Assembly (NCBI RefSeq): GCF_029868745.1
Contig: NZ_JARWOP010000056.1
Span: 1 to 35,945, forward strand
DNA length: 35,945 nucleotides
Direction: 5' to 3'
Origin: Nocardia wallacei
Lineage (GTDB): Bacteria; Actinomycetota; Actinomycetes; Mycobacteriales; Mycobacteriaceae
Part shown: positions 1-8,246 of the stretch, one piece after another
How positions within the stretch are numbered: position 1 is the first letter of the stretch
How the letters are laid out: the number at the start of each line of letters is the position of its first letter
Notes under the pieces: generated by a model
What the model was told of the DNA's origin: nothing
The model's database searches: none
What the model saw: only the letters and a program-made list of their open reading frames with translations
Program-made: the position numbers and the translations under genes

Positions 1-146
1 TTTCAATCAGCGGCCGAGGCGTCCAGAACGACGGGGCGGCCACTCCTCGCAAACCACCCAACGGCAAGAACCGATCAGCCACACCCCGCCGCCCTGGGCA
101 TCCAGAGCACCTTGCCCTGGACACCTACAACCTTATGGAGGCACCG
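1..146. other. Left-edge stretch upstream of the O-methyltransferase
   Basis: No gene can be recognised here. The frame of the downstream methyltransferase stays open to the left edge of the window. Another frame also stays open and ends in a TGA at 148-150 that overlaps the methyltransferase ATG at 147. Either could be the tail of a gene outside the window, but codon choice (AGA, TTA, mixed third positions) gives neither frame support. The only clear signal is the ribosome binding site GGAGG at 137-141. Confidence 0.4.
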
Positions 147-1178
147 ATGACCACCGAGCCACACCCGTCCGTCACTCCCGTGCCTCTGATGGAAATCACC
201 TCGGGCGTCTACGCATTCAAGGCATTGGCACTCGCCGACGAACTCGGGCTGTTCACGTGGCTGTCCGGCCGGACCGCCACGATCGACGAATTCGCCGCGT
301 GGCAGGGTATCGCGTCCCGCCCCGCGGAGCTGCTGCTCACCGCCTGCGCCGGCATCGGCTTGCTGGAACGCGATCACAGCGGTCACTACAGCAATACGGT
401 GCTGGCCGAGGAGTACTTGGTCGAGGGCCGCCCGCATTACTTCGGTGGCTGGATCAAGGTGGTCGACCGCCACGAATATCCCGCCTACGAACATCTCGCG
501 ACCTCGCTGCGTGGTAATCACCCGACCAGCTGGGATGTCGAGAAACAGGAATCGCTGTTCGCGCCGGACGATCCGGTCATGGTGCAGACATTCTGGGACG
601 GGATGTATTCGCTGTCGCGCTACACCGCGACGCTGTTGGCCGACACCGTCGACTTCACATCGATCACCAGGATGCTCGACGTCGGCGGCGGTGGCGCGGC
701 CTTCGATATCGCACTCTGCCAGCGCTTTCCGGCACTGCGCGCCACCGTGTTCGACCTGCCGTTCGTCTGCGAACTCACCGAGGCCCCGGTCGTCGCGGCG
801 GGACTCGGCGACCGCATCGACATCGTCTCCGGGGACTTCTTCGCCGACCCGCTTCCGGCGGGTCACGATGCCGTGCTGCTGTCGAATATTCTTCACGACT
901 GGGGTGAAACCGAAATAGGCGACATTCTGTGCGCGTGCGCCAAAGCCCTTCCTGCTCAGGGATATCTGCTGATCTGTGAATCATTCGTCGCCGATGACAA
1001 GACCGGGCCGCCCTTGGCGGCGTTGATGAGTCTGAACATGCTCATCGAAACCTGGGGACGCAACTACACCGTGGCCGAATACACCGGCTGGCTGGACGCC
1101 GCCGGATTCGACACCGTCGACACGCACGCGTTCAACGGACTCGGCGCCAACGGTGTTCTCGTCGCCCGCAAACGCTGA
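147..1178 (+). CDS. SAM-dependent O-methyltransferase (COMT/hydroxyneurosporene type)
   Basis: A cytosolic small-molecule O-methyltransferase of about 343 residues, the usual length for the plant-COMT-like family used in bacterial secondary metabolism. The N-terminal part is the winged-helix dimerisation domain. The Rossmann domain starts near residue 177 with the SAM loop DVGGGGAAF, and the catalytic-base motif LHDW is at about 249-252, with His250 the likely proton acceptor. The ATG at 147 is preferred over the one at 135 because GGAGG lies 5 bases before it. The tyrosine phenol-lyase-like gene starts 26 bases downstream on the same strand, so the two are probably co-transcribed. The expected acceptor is a phenolic or other hydroxyl group; given its neighbour, a phenol-derived or terpenoid acceptor is an inference. 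Family assignment is firm; the substrate is unknown. Confidence 0.85.
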   Translation: MTTEPHPSVTPVPLMEITSGVYAFKALALADELGLFTWLSGRTATIDEFAAWQGIASRPAELLLTACAGIGLLERDHSGHYSNTVLAEEYLVEGRPHYFGGWIKVVDRHEYPAYEHLATSLRGNHPTSWDVEKQESLFAPDDPVMVQTFWDGMYSLSRYTATLLADTVDFTSITRMLDVGGGGAAFDIALCQRFPALRATVFDLPFVCELTEAPVVAAGLGDRIDIVSGDFFADPLPAGHDAVLLSNILHDWGETEIGDILCACAKALPAQGYLLICESFVADDKTGPPLAALMSLNMLIETWGRNYTVAEYTGWLDAAGFDTVDTHAFNGLGANGVLVARKR

Positions 1179-1204
1179 CCCCGACCACTCGGCGAAGGAG
1201 ACCT

Positions 1205-2611
1205 GTGTACCCGCCCTACCCGCCCGAACCGTGGCGCATCAAGATGGTCGAGCCGATCCGGCTGCCTACCCCGGAGGAACGCCGGACAGCACTGCGCGCC
1301 GCCGGATACAACACCTCCCTGCTGCGTTCCGCCGATGTCTTCATCGATCTCTACACCGACTCCGGCACCAACGCGATGTCCGATCGTCAATGGTCGGACA
1401 TGATGATCGGCGACGAAGCCTACGCCGGCTCCCGCAGCTTCTACCGGCTCGAGCAGGCGGTGCAGCACTACTACGGCTATGACCATGTGATACCGACTCA
1501 TCAAGGACGCGGCGCCGAGAACATCCTCTCGCGCATCCTGGTGCGACCCGGCAGTCACATTCCGGGCAACATGTACTTCACCACCACCCGCACACACCAG
1601 GAACTCAACGGCGGCACATTCCACGACATCATCGTCGACGAGGCTCACGACCCCGCCGACGAGCACCCGTTCAAGGGCAACGTCGATCTCGCGAAACTGG
1701 ACCGGCTGATCAGAACCGTCGGCGCCGAGAACATTCCCTACGTCTCGCTCGCCGCCACCGTCAACATGGCCGGCGGTCAGCCGATCAGCCTCGCGAACCT
1801 GGCCGAGACGCGCGAACTCACTGCGGCACACGACATCCCGATCATCCTCGATGCCGCCCGCGCCGTGGAGAACGCCTGGTTCATCCAGCAGCGAGAACCA
1901 GGCCGCGCCGACCAGAGCATCGCCCACATCCTCGCCGAGATCTGCCGCCTGACCGACGGCGCCTGCATGTCGGCCAAAAAGGACAGCTACGCGAATATCG
2001 GCGGCTGGCTGGCCGTGCGCGACCCGGATCTCGCCGAGCAGGCACGCAACCTCGTGGTCATCTACGAAGGCCTGCACACCTACGGCGGAATGGCCGGCCG
2101 CGACATGGAAGCCGTCGCCCGCGGCATCGAGGAATCGGTTGAGCACGACAATATCCGGGCCCGCGTCGAACAGGTCGGCTACCTCGGTGATCGACTCATC
2201 GCCGCCGGTGTTCCCGTCATGCGGCCCATCGGCGGACACGCGGTCTGCGTCGACGCCGCCGCTACCCTCGAACACCTCCCGCGCTCCCGGTTTCCCGCTC
2301 AAACCCTCGCCGCCGCAATCTATCTCGACTCCGCGACCCGAGCCGCCGAGCGCGGGACGGTCTCCGCCGGACGCGACCCGGCCTCCGGCGAACACCGCTA
2401 CCCGAAACTGGAACTCGTACGACTGACGATTCCGCGCCGTGTCTACACCCGCAGCCACCTCGACTTCGTCGCCGACAGCATCATCAACGTGCACAACGAC
2501 CGTGCCGCCATCACCACCGGCCTGACCTTCACCCATGAGCCCTCGGTGCTGAGGTTCTTCCAGGGAAGATTCGCTCCGGCGGACAGCACGGTCACCCGGT
2601 CCGGGGCATAG
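1205..2611 (+). CDS. Tyrosine phenol-lyase / tryptophanase family PLP enzyme, TPL-like
   Basis: A PLP-dependent beta-eliminating lyase of 468 residues that would cleave an aromatic amino acid to pyruvate, ammonia and phenol (or indole). Tyrosine phenol-lyase signatures run through the protein: DEAYAGS at 70-76 (the active-site Tyr), THQGRGAENIL at 98-108, GNMYFTTTR at 121-129, MSAKKD at 255-260 with the PLP lysine, and ERG at 382-384. That last Arg corresponds to Arg381 of Citrobacter TPL, which selects tyrosine over tryptophan. LRFF near the C-terminus matches the paired Phe residues of TPL. One departure is Thr130 where Citrobacter TPL has Tyr. The GTG start at 1205 has AAGGAG four bases upstream. 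It follows the O-methyltransferase, so phenol formation then methylation or use as a building block is plausible. TPL is a better fit than tryptophanase, but activity on another aromatic amino acid cannot be excluded. Confidence 0.85.
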   Translation: MYPPYPPEPWRIKMVEPIRLPTPEERRTALRAAGYNTSLLRSADVFIDLYTDSGTNAMSDRQWSDMMIGDEAYAGSRSFYRLEQAVQHYYGYDHVIPTHQGRGAENILSRILVRPGSHIPGNMYFTTTRTHQELNGGTFHDIIVDEAHDPADEHPFKGNVDLAKLDRLIRTVGAENIPYVSLAATVNMAGGQPISLANLAETRELTAAHDIPIILDAARAVENAWFIQQREPGRADQSIAHILAEICRLTDGACMSAKKDSYANIGGWLAVRDPDLAEQARNLVVIYEGLHTYGGMAGRDMEAVARGIEESVEHDNIRARVEQVGYLGDRLIAAGVPVMRPIGGHAVCVDAAATLEHLPRSRFPAQTLAAAIYLDSATRAAERGTVSAGRDPASGEHRYPKLELVRLTIPRRVYTRSHLDFVADSIINVHNDRAAITTGLTFTHEPSVLRFFQGRFAPADSTVTRSGA

Positions 2612-2661
2612 AGCCGGCAGGTCGCTGGATTACCTCGATACTTTCGGGCTATTACCCGTAC

Positions 2662-3972
2662 GTGCACGCTTGTGGACTCACTACTGCGGGCTGTCGAGGA
2701 CCCGTTTGCGTCGCCTGCACCCGACCTCAGCGTCGAGTTCCTTCTCTGCCGGCGGCCGCGTGGAGAACAGGTGCGATGCGTAACGCCCTGTACAGCAAGG
2801 ACATCGGCGCTGTGCTGCGGGCATGGCGACATCACGAGGCGCACGGGCCCCGGCCGATTCCACAGACGGCCCTCGCCGATGCGCTCGATGTCACACAGGG
2901 CCAGCTCAGCCGAATCGAGAACGGCCGCAACCGGGTTCGTGATCTGGACAAACTCATCCACTATGCGCGCGTGCTCGGGGTGCCCGCCGAATTGCTGTGG
3001 TTCGAACTGGACGACACCGGCGGACCGGCGGCGCCGACCGCGGAAAGACTTCGACTGCCGAACGGCGCAGTCGTCACGACCACCGCCCGCGCGCCCGAAC
3101 CGGTCCTTGCCGGTTCGCTCCTGACCACTCTCGACGAATACGTGCGTACCGACAGGCTGGCCGGTTCGTACGCTGTGCTCCCGGTCGTGACTCAGCAGGC
3201 GAGGTTCGTCGAACACCTCGAGGAGACGAGCAGTGCGAGCGCTCGGGCCGAATTGCGCATGGTGCGGGCCAGAATTGCCGAATTCCTCAGCTGGTTGTAT
3301 CAGGATTCCGCAAACCTCTCCGCCGCGGCGGAATGGGCCACTCGTGCCGTGGAACTAGCCCGTGCGACCCGGGACGGCCGGCTGCTGTCCTACGTTCGCT
3401 TGCGGCAGAGCAGCGTCGCCTCCGACGCGGGGGACGCGCCTGCGGCGCTCGAACTGACTCGGACGGCACTGCGCGCGCCGACGGATCTGACGCACCGGCA
3501 CCGGGCGATGGCACAGTGTCAGCTCGCCCGCGGTCATGCCCGTCTCGGCGATGCCGACAGCTGCCGGCGTGCCCTCGACCGGGCAGCTCGGCTCGCCGGG
3601 CATCCGGCCGAGGCCACCGACCTCGCGCGACACTGCACACCCGACAACGTTGCCCTGGAAGCGGCGGACTGCCTGATCGAAATACGCCGCCCCGAACAGG
3701 CGATCGACGTGCTGGAACCGCGATTGCCACGCTGGCATCCGGAAAACCGCCGCGACCTCGGCCGTGGACTGACTCTTCTCGCTACCGCTCTGGCCGCTAC
3801 CGGCGAGCCCGACAGGGCAGTGGAGGTCGCGGGACACGCCCTCGTGATCGCCGCCGAAACGCACTCCACGAGAACCGAAATCCAGCTCTACCGGCTGATC
3901 CGGCAACTACAGTCGACCGGAGCGCACGACCACGCGGCGAAACTGCGAATCACGCTGCACAGCGCCCTGTGA
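2662..3972 (+). CDS. XRE-family regulator with TPR-like C-terminal half (copy 1)
   Basis: A probable transcription factor of 436 residues. An XRE helix-turn-helix lies at about residues 65-115 (core TQGQLSRIENGR), followed by a long alpha-helical, TPR-like region. It is a close paralogue of the minus-strand regulator at 16116-17456: the HTH, the LLWFE segment and the tail PRLPRW-PENRRDLGRGL align throughout. The homology continues upstream of the first in-frame ATG (2776) through AAAWRT, so a start at or before the GTG at 2662 is preferred, although no good ribosome binding site is seen. The N-terminus contains CRGPVCVAC, the second half of a zinc-ribbon-like motif. The first half seems lost to a frameshift (see findings). 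It stops 4 bases before the convergent GTP cyclohydrolase II gene. Control of the terpenoid cluster is inferred from position. Confidence 0.8.
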   Translation: MHACGLTTAGCRGPVCVACTRPQRRVPSLPAAAWRTGAMRNALYSKDIGAVLRAWRHHEAHGPRPIPQTALADALDVTQGQLSRIENGRNRVRDLDKLIHYARVLGVPAELLWFELDDTGGPAAPTAERLRLPNGAVVTTTARAPEPVLAGSLLTTLDEYVRTDRLAGSYAVLPVVTQQARFVEHLEETSSASARAELRMVRARIAEFLSWLYQDSANLSAAAEWATRAVELARATRDGRLLSYVRLRQSSVASDAGDAPAALELTRTALRAPTDLTHRHRAMAQCQLARGHARLGDADSCRRALDRAARLAGHPAEATDLARHCTPDNVALEAADCLIEIRRPEQAIDVLEPRLPRWHPENRRDLGRGLTLLATALAATGEPDRAVEVAGHALVIAAETHSTRTEIQLYRLIRQLQSTGAHDHAAKLRITLHSAL

Positions 3973-3976
3973 GCTG

Positions 3977-4588
3977 TCACGTGAAGGTTCGTCTCGGTGG
4001 GCCCGGACGGTCGTCGTCGGCCGCCAGGATGGCCGTGATCTCGATGCCGTGAGTGCGCAGCTGCCGTACCTTGTCGGGGTTTCCGGTCAGCAACTCGATG
4101 CGCGGCATGCCGAGCGCGTAGAGCATCTGCGCCGCCACGCCGTAGTCTCGCTCGTCCGCGCCCCGTCCGAGCAGCTTGTTCGCTTCGTAGGTGTCGTAGC
4201 CATCGTCCTGCAGCACATAAGCGTCGAGCTTGTTGTAAAGACCGATGCCGCGGCCTTCTTGACGCAGGTACAGCACGGCACCGCCACGCTCGGCGATGGC
4301 AACCAAGGCGTACTGCAACTGTGGTCCGCATCGGCAGCGATCGCATCCGAACACGTCACCGGTCAAACATTCGCTGTGCACCCGGACCAGCGGCGGATGA
4401 GCCGCTGACTCGGGCGCATCGGCCACCACGATGGCCAGGTGCTCGCGCCCGTCGAGGAGACGGTCGAAGGTCACGAGTTCAGCCGCGGACCGAGTGCCAC
4501 GAAGGACCACAGCCACCCGCGCACGGATCGCCGCGGGCGGAACCCGGGCACCGGAAGCCCCCACCGAAGACACCGGCCCCGGAGTCAC
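3977..4588 (-). CDS. ribA: GTP cyclohydrolase II, stand-alone
   Basis: Opens the imidazole ring of GTP, normally releasing formate and pyrophosphate to give the diaminopyrimidine precursor of riboflavin. Seen in 203 residues: [20 protein letters not shown] with the three zinc cysteines, [19 protein letters not shown] (usually DTVEAN) and LLTGNPDKV (usually LLTNNP). The Tyr corresponding to E. coli Tyr105 is kept in KLDAYVLQD. In Streptomyces coelicolor paralogues, Met at this position goes with the formylated product FAPy, so a full GCH II reaction is predicted. There is no fused DHBP synthase domain, unlike the usual actinobacterial RibBA. It is the last gene of the minus-strand terpenoid run, 87 bases after the class II cyclase. 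The GTG start at 4588 has a weak ribosome binding site. A role in supplying a pyrimidine for a conjugate is inference. Confidence 0.88.
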   Translation of the reverse strand: MTPGPVSSVGASGARVPPAAIRARVAVVLRGTRSAAELVTFDRLLDGREHLAIVVADAPESAAHPPLVRVHSECLTGDVFGCDRCRCGPQLQYALVAIAERGGAVLYLRQEGRGIGLYNKLDAYVLQDDGYDTYEANKLLGRGADERDYGVAAQMLYALGMPRIELLTGNPDKVRQLRTHGIEITAILAADDDRPGPPRRTFT

Positions 4589-4675
4589 TTCGACCGTGTT
4601 CCGAATCTCGTCACAAGATCAACATACGCTAGCAATCGAACAGTTATCCTCCGCCGCAGCATGTAGCAGCCGATG

Positions 4676-6037
4676 TCAGAGGATGCCGATCGATGACATG
4701 GCGGCGAGTTCCGCCGCGCGCACGATGGCTGTCGGGTGGTAGAGGTCTTTGTCGATCCACAGCGCGGGCTGTGGTTTCGGGGACCGTAGCGCCGCGAGAG
4801 ACTGGGGCGAGGGACAGTCGTGCGCGAGGTGTGTCGTGAGGATCGCGTAGGCGGCTTCTTCTCGTGTTGTCGGGGACTGCTGTGCGGCCCACCGTGCGGC
4901 CCGGGTGACTGCGGCCTGGTCCGTCGTGTAGACAGCCAGGGCGCGGGCCACGCAGAACGTGGCGTAGAACGGCGATACGTGCCAGCGATCGTGCCAACTG
5001 CCATCGCCTTTCTGCCGGTCCAGCAGCCAGGCGCGGATCTTTCCGACAGTCGCGTCGTCACCGTGAATGCCGAACGCCTCGAGCGCGTGCGCGTTGGTAG
5101 TGACCGACATTCCGTCTTCGCCGGGCCAGGTGCAGTAGTGGGTGTCGAGTTCGAATCTGCGCAGGACGTCGGGATTGCGCGGGTGCCCGAGCAAGGCGAG
5201 GGTGTGCAGTGTGCAGGCCGTGGTGTCGGCATCGGGCGGTAATCCGTCGGCGGTCGGCGCCCCGTCGGGTCCGAGAGCCGCGGTGAGCGGCTCGATGAGC
5301 GTGGTCGAGAACGGCACGTCGACGCTGCTTTGGGTAAGCCAACCGAGTACCCAGGCGCGTTCGAATGTGGTGATGGGGAGACAACAGGGGACCGGCCCGT
5401 GGTACCGGCGTATTGCTGCGAGCAGGTAGTGCCCTGCGGGGTGGTCGCCTGCCGGAGCGCTGCCGAGCCATGCGGCCGTCGCCGCGGGTGACGCACCGAT
5501 CGAGCCGTTGGACGCGGGTCGTATGTACGGGTGACCCCGTGCGGCAACCGGATCCACCTCGAGCATGTGGAGCAATTTGGTCGGCGGGGTCGATGGACTC
5601 CGCAGAGTTCGCCGGGCCTTGCTCAGGCGACGGAAGTAGTCCGCCGGCGCGGAAAGCCGTGTCGGCACTCGGTGATTGATCGATTCGACAAGGCCGGCGC
5701 AGAGGATTTCGGCTCCCGGCGTATCCGGTAGTGCGGAGATGTCGGTGTCGAGGCGATGGAGCGCACGCCACGCCGCGGCCCTTCCTCGTGCGGTGCCGTC
5801 GATCAACAGAGCGTCGATCGCGCTGAGACTGGGCACTATCCGGTACGCGCTCATACCCGGGTCTCCCCACAGGCCGTCCGGCGCCTGACTCTCGACCAGC
5901 CATCGGACGCGTTCTCGGTGGAGAGGGAGCCACGGTGCCAATGCCACGAGTCGCCCGGTTTCGTAAACCGACGGACCGGCGAGCTGCCCCCATGGTGTCG
6001 CGGCCAGATCGGCGAGTATCGAGGCGGCGCTTGTCAT
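4676..6037 (-). CDS. Class II diterpene cyclase (DxDTT type, Rv3377c-like)
   Basis: A prenyl diphosphate cyclase that acts by protonation, expected to fold GGPP into a bicyclic diphosphate (labdane, halimane or clerodane type). The acid motif DADTT lies at about residues 269-273 and has the DxDTT form also found in M. tuberculosis Rv3377c, which makes tuberculosinyl diphosphate. Other shared blocks are PDGLWG near the N-terminus, DGSWHDRWHVSPFYAT, and the C-terminal LWIDKDLYHPTAIVRAA. At about 453 residues it is a little shorter than Rv3377c. It has no DDxxD motif, so a separate class I enzyme must remove the diphosphate. The ATG at 6037 makes an ATGA overlap with the stop of the class I synthase upstream, the same arrangement as elsewhere in this operon. 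An ATG at 6049 would add four residues. The product skeleton cannot be predicted from sequence. Confidence 0.9.
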   Translation of the reverse strand: MTSAASILADLAATPWGQLAGPSVYETGRLVALAPWLPLHRERVRWLVESQAPDGLWGDPGMSAYRIVPSLSAIDALLIDGTARGRAAAWRALHRLDTDISALPDTPGAEILCAGLVESINHRVPTRLSAPADYFRRLSKARRTLRSPSTPPTKLLHMLEVDPVAARGHPYIRPASNGSIGASPAATAAWLGSAPAGDHPAGHYLLAAIRRYHGPVPCCLPITTFERAWVLGWLTQSSVDVPFSTTLIEPLTAALGPDGAPTADGLPPDADTTACTLHTLALLGHPRNPDVLRRFELDTHYCTWPGEDGMSVTTNAHALEAFGIHGDDATVGKIRAWLLDRQKGDGSWHDRWHVSPFYATFCVARALAVYTTDQAAVTRAARWAAQQSPTTREEAAYAILTTHLAHDCPSPQSLAALRSPKPQPALWIDKDLYHPTAIVRAAELAAMSSIGIL

Positions 6038-6882
6038 CGGTGCTGCCATTCCGGGTGATGGATGTCGATCTGCTGCAAGCCGATCAGAAAATCGGTGAGC
6101 CGGGTGACAATCCGACCGGCAGTGGTGTCGGCGTGCGGCTGGGCCAGGCGTTTGTGCTCAGCCAAGTGGTCGGCGATCAGGTGCTGCATTCGGGATGGTT
6201 CGGCGCCGAGGAACAACGCGTTGGTCACGGTGTGTTGCTCGTATTCTCGATCGGCGGTGGCCAGATCGTTGGTCAGCATCAAGGCGGTCTGTGCGCGGTC
6301 GAAGGATTCTCGCAGCGGGTCGACGATCTCTGGGCCGCCGGCGGCCATCCATAATGCGATCACCACCGGCCACGCGCCATACGCCGAACTGTGCAACAGA
6401 TATTCGTCCAGCTCGGGTCGAACTTGCGCGTGGTCGGCCCGCCAGGCCCATTCCCATTCTCGCAGGACGGTGCGCAGTTGTTGATGCCAGAACGGCTTCC
6501 ACCGCGCGTAATCGGGTAATGAACTCAGACGGCCGACGATATCGACGAGCGCACTCTCGTACGGGTCCGTGTCGTCGGCGCACCGGCCGGTAGCGGCGGC
6601 TACATCGCAGTGCTGGACCAGATTGTGTAACCGGGTCCGGTCGGAGAGCTGAGTGTCGAAGACGTCGTCGGTGACCGACAGCCACACACCCACCAGTTGC
6701 GCCGGGATCAAACGCGCCACGTCCATCGTGGCTGGTGCGGAGAATGCGATGGTCAGTGCCGTGGCCTCGATCGCGGCTCCGGTGTGAAACCCGTAGCTCG
6801 AGCACCAGCGGCCGGCCACCGTCATGAGCTGGAGTGCGCGCGCGGCCTGCACGCCGTTGAACTCGTTCCGGGCCTCGACCAT
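6034..6882 (-). CDS. Class I terpene synthase, short, partner of the class II cyclase
   Basis: A single-domain alpha-type terpene synthase of 282 residues. The Mg-binding motif DDVFD is at about 72-76 and the NSE triad NDLATADRE at about 205-213; both are intact. The start at 6882 is chosen because AGGAG lies 7 bases upstream; the open frame extends further upstream into the preceding gene but without family similarity. Its last codons overlap the class II cyclase start (ATGA), which implies coupled translation. The paired arrangement matches actinomycete diterpene clusters such as terpentecin (Cyc1/Cyc2). It probably ionises the class II product to finish the diterpene. Unlike M. tuberculosis, no Rv3378c-type (cis-prenyltransferase fold) partner is present. 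Confidence 0.85.
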   Translation of the reverse strand: MVEARNEFNGVQAARALQLMTVAGRWCSSYGFHTGAAIEATALTIAFSAPATMDVARLIPAQLVGVWLSVTDDVFDTQLSDRTRLHNLVQHCDVAAATGRCADDTDPYESALVDIVGRLSSLPDYARWKPFWHQQLRTVLREWEWAWRADHAQVRPELDEYLLHSSAYGAWPVVIALWMAAGGPEIVDPLRESFDRAQTALMLTNDLATADREYEQHTVTNALFLGAEPSRMQHLIADHLAEHKRLAQPHADTTAGRIVTRLTDFLIGLQQIDIHHPEWQHR

Positions 6883-6947
6883 GTCGTACTCCTGAATGTA
6901 TGTGGCTGCGGCGCAACGTCTTCGGCAATGGAGGGGATCTCCGCCGG

Positions 6948-8000
6948 CTACAGGTGCCGATCCCACCACCAGGCGATGGTGGACGCGGGTGATTCGGTGC
7001 CGGTGTCGTGGGGGTGGTCGACCCAGTGACCGGTTGGCGTGGCGCCGGATACCCGGTAGCGCGGGGTGCTGAAGCCCCAATCGAGATTTCCCCGCACGAC
7101 GTGCCCCAGGTCTGTCAGATATCGGCGGGTGGGCTCGGACTGGTGCGGGGCGGTCTTATCACATAGTTCCAGGAATCGGCACATGATGCGGTCGCGGAGG
7201 GCGACGGCGTCGCGCAGCGCCGCGCCGCGATGGCTGTGGCGCTGGTGCACGAGCACGTTGACGATGTTCTGGTCGGACTCGTCGTGGTGGACGTCCTTGG
7301 CGTAGGACTGGAGGTCGTTGTCCAGCGAGGCCAGCATCCGCGCCATCTCGGTGCAGGCACGCACCGCGGGGTGATCCAATTCGTCCGCCGGGATCTGCGG
7401 TCCGGTCACCAATTCGATCATGGCGGTGACGGGTTCTCCGGCGGCGCTGTTGATGCGCATGGCCAGGTAGTCGTCGAGCGACGGCATGACCGCGCGGGAC
7501 TGATTACCGATCTGCCAGATCACTCCGGTCAACCAGGCCCGTTGAGCCAGCACCCAGCGCCGGTATTGCACGGGCGTGCCGACCTCGCCGAATTTGCGTG
7601 CTATGTCGGCCAGCGGGCGCATGCAGTCGCCGGGTTCGGTGATGTCCGAGCCCGGCGATTCCAGCATGCGCAGGATACGTCCGGTGAGCCGCGCGAACTC
7701 GGCGGTGCGGGTGTTCCAAGGCGCACTGTCGCAGTAGGTGTCGTCGAACGAGAATCCCCAGTAGGTCCATTCGACGGCGATCTGTAGTCGGTCGGCCGGC
7801 CCGTGCGGCACCATCCGGGCGAAGAACTCGGCGCCTCGGCTGTCGAGCACGCGGGCCGGGTGTTTGTCGAAGTGTTTCCATTTCGCAAGCCACGCATGGG
7901 CTTTCGCCTCGACGGAAGCGGCGTCCGGATGGATGGCCGACTCGATCGGGCAGTAGAAGCCGGGCAGCTCCGTGATCGGAGGTTGTTGCGCCGTCGCCAT
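6948..8000 (-). CDS. Class I terpene synthase (full length, bacterial sesqui/diterpene type)
   Basis: A bacterial class I terpene synthase of 350 residues, typical family length. FYCPI near residue 15 is a common N-terminal mark. The aspartate-rich motif reads FDDTYCD (D86, D87, D91), slightly different from DDxxD in spacing. The second metal motif is NDLQSYAKD at 228-236, ending in Asp instead of Glu. The PRY motif is at 313-315 and probably senses the diphosphate. Substrate could be FPP or GGPP; the shared operon with a class II cyclase and a GGPP-type synthase nearby leans to GGPP, but this is inference. It starts 18 bases after the acyl carrier protein gene and ends 65 bases before the short class I synthase. 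Confidence 0.88.
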   Translation of the reverse strand: MATAQQPPITELPGFYCPIESAIHPDAASVEAKAHAWLAKWKHFDKHPARVLDSRGAEFFARMVPHGPADRLQIAVEWTYWGFSFDDTYCDSAPWNTRTAEFARLTGRILRMLESPGSDITEPGDCMRPLADIARKFGEVGTPVQYRRWVLAQRAWLTGVIWQIGNQSRAVMPSLDDYLAMRINSAAGEPVTAMIELVTGPQIPADELDHPAVRACTEMARMLASLDNDLQSYAKDVHHDESDQNIVNVLVHQRHSHRGAALRDAVALRDRIMCRFLELCDKTAPHQSEPTRRYLTDLGHVVRGNLDWGFSTPRYRVSGATPTGHWVDHPHDTGTESPASTIAWWWDRHL

Positions 8001-8018
8001 TCTGATGTCCGGCCCTGG

Positions 8019-8246
8019 TCAGGTACGGACCGAATTCACGTAGTCGGCGAGTTGGTCGAGGCTGTGTAGTTCGTCGGCGTCGGCCGTGGGGATGGTGATG
8101 CCGTAGGTCTTTTCGATGCGGGTCAGCAGCGTGGTCATGTCCATCGAGTCGACGCCCTGATCCTCCAGGGGGACATGCGGTTCGAGAGATTCGGTGCCGG
8201 TGTCGAATCCGGTCATGAGGTCGCTGATGTCGTGTGCGGTGATCAT
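8019..8246 (-). CDS. Acyl carrier protein
   Basis: A 75-residue acyl carrier protein. The phosphopantetheine serine lies in the motif GVDSMDM at about residues 31-37. The acidic composition and the four-helix length are normal for the family. The ATG overlaps the stop of the KAS III-like gene (ATGA, 8243-8246), so the two are translationally coupled and probably work together. No acyltransferase, ketoreductase or other polyketide gene is present in the window, so the acyl group it carries is unknown. It may present malonyl or acetoacetyl units to the adjacent condensing enzyme, or belong to a separate short acyl pathway feeding the cluster product. Confidence 0.88.
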   Translation of the reverse strand: MITAHDISDLMTGFDTGTESLEPHVPLEDQGVDSMDMTTLLTRIEKTYGITIPTADADELHSLDQLADYVNSVRT

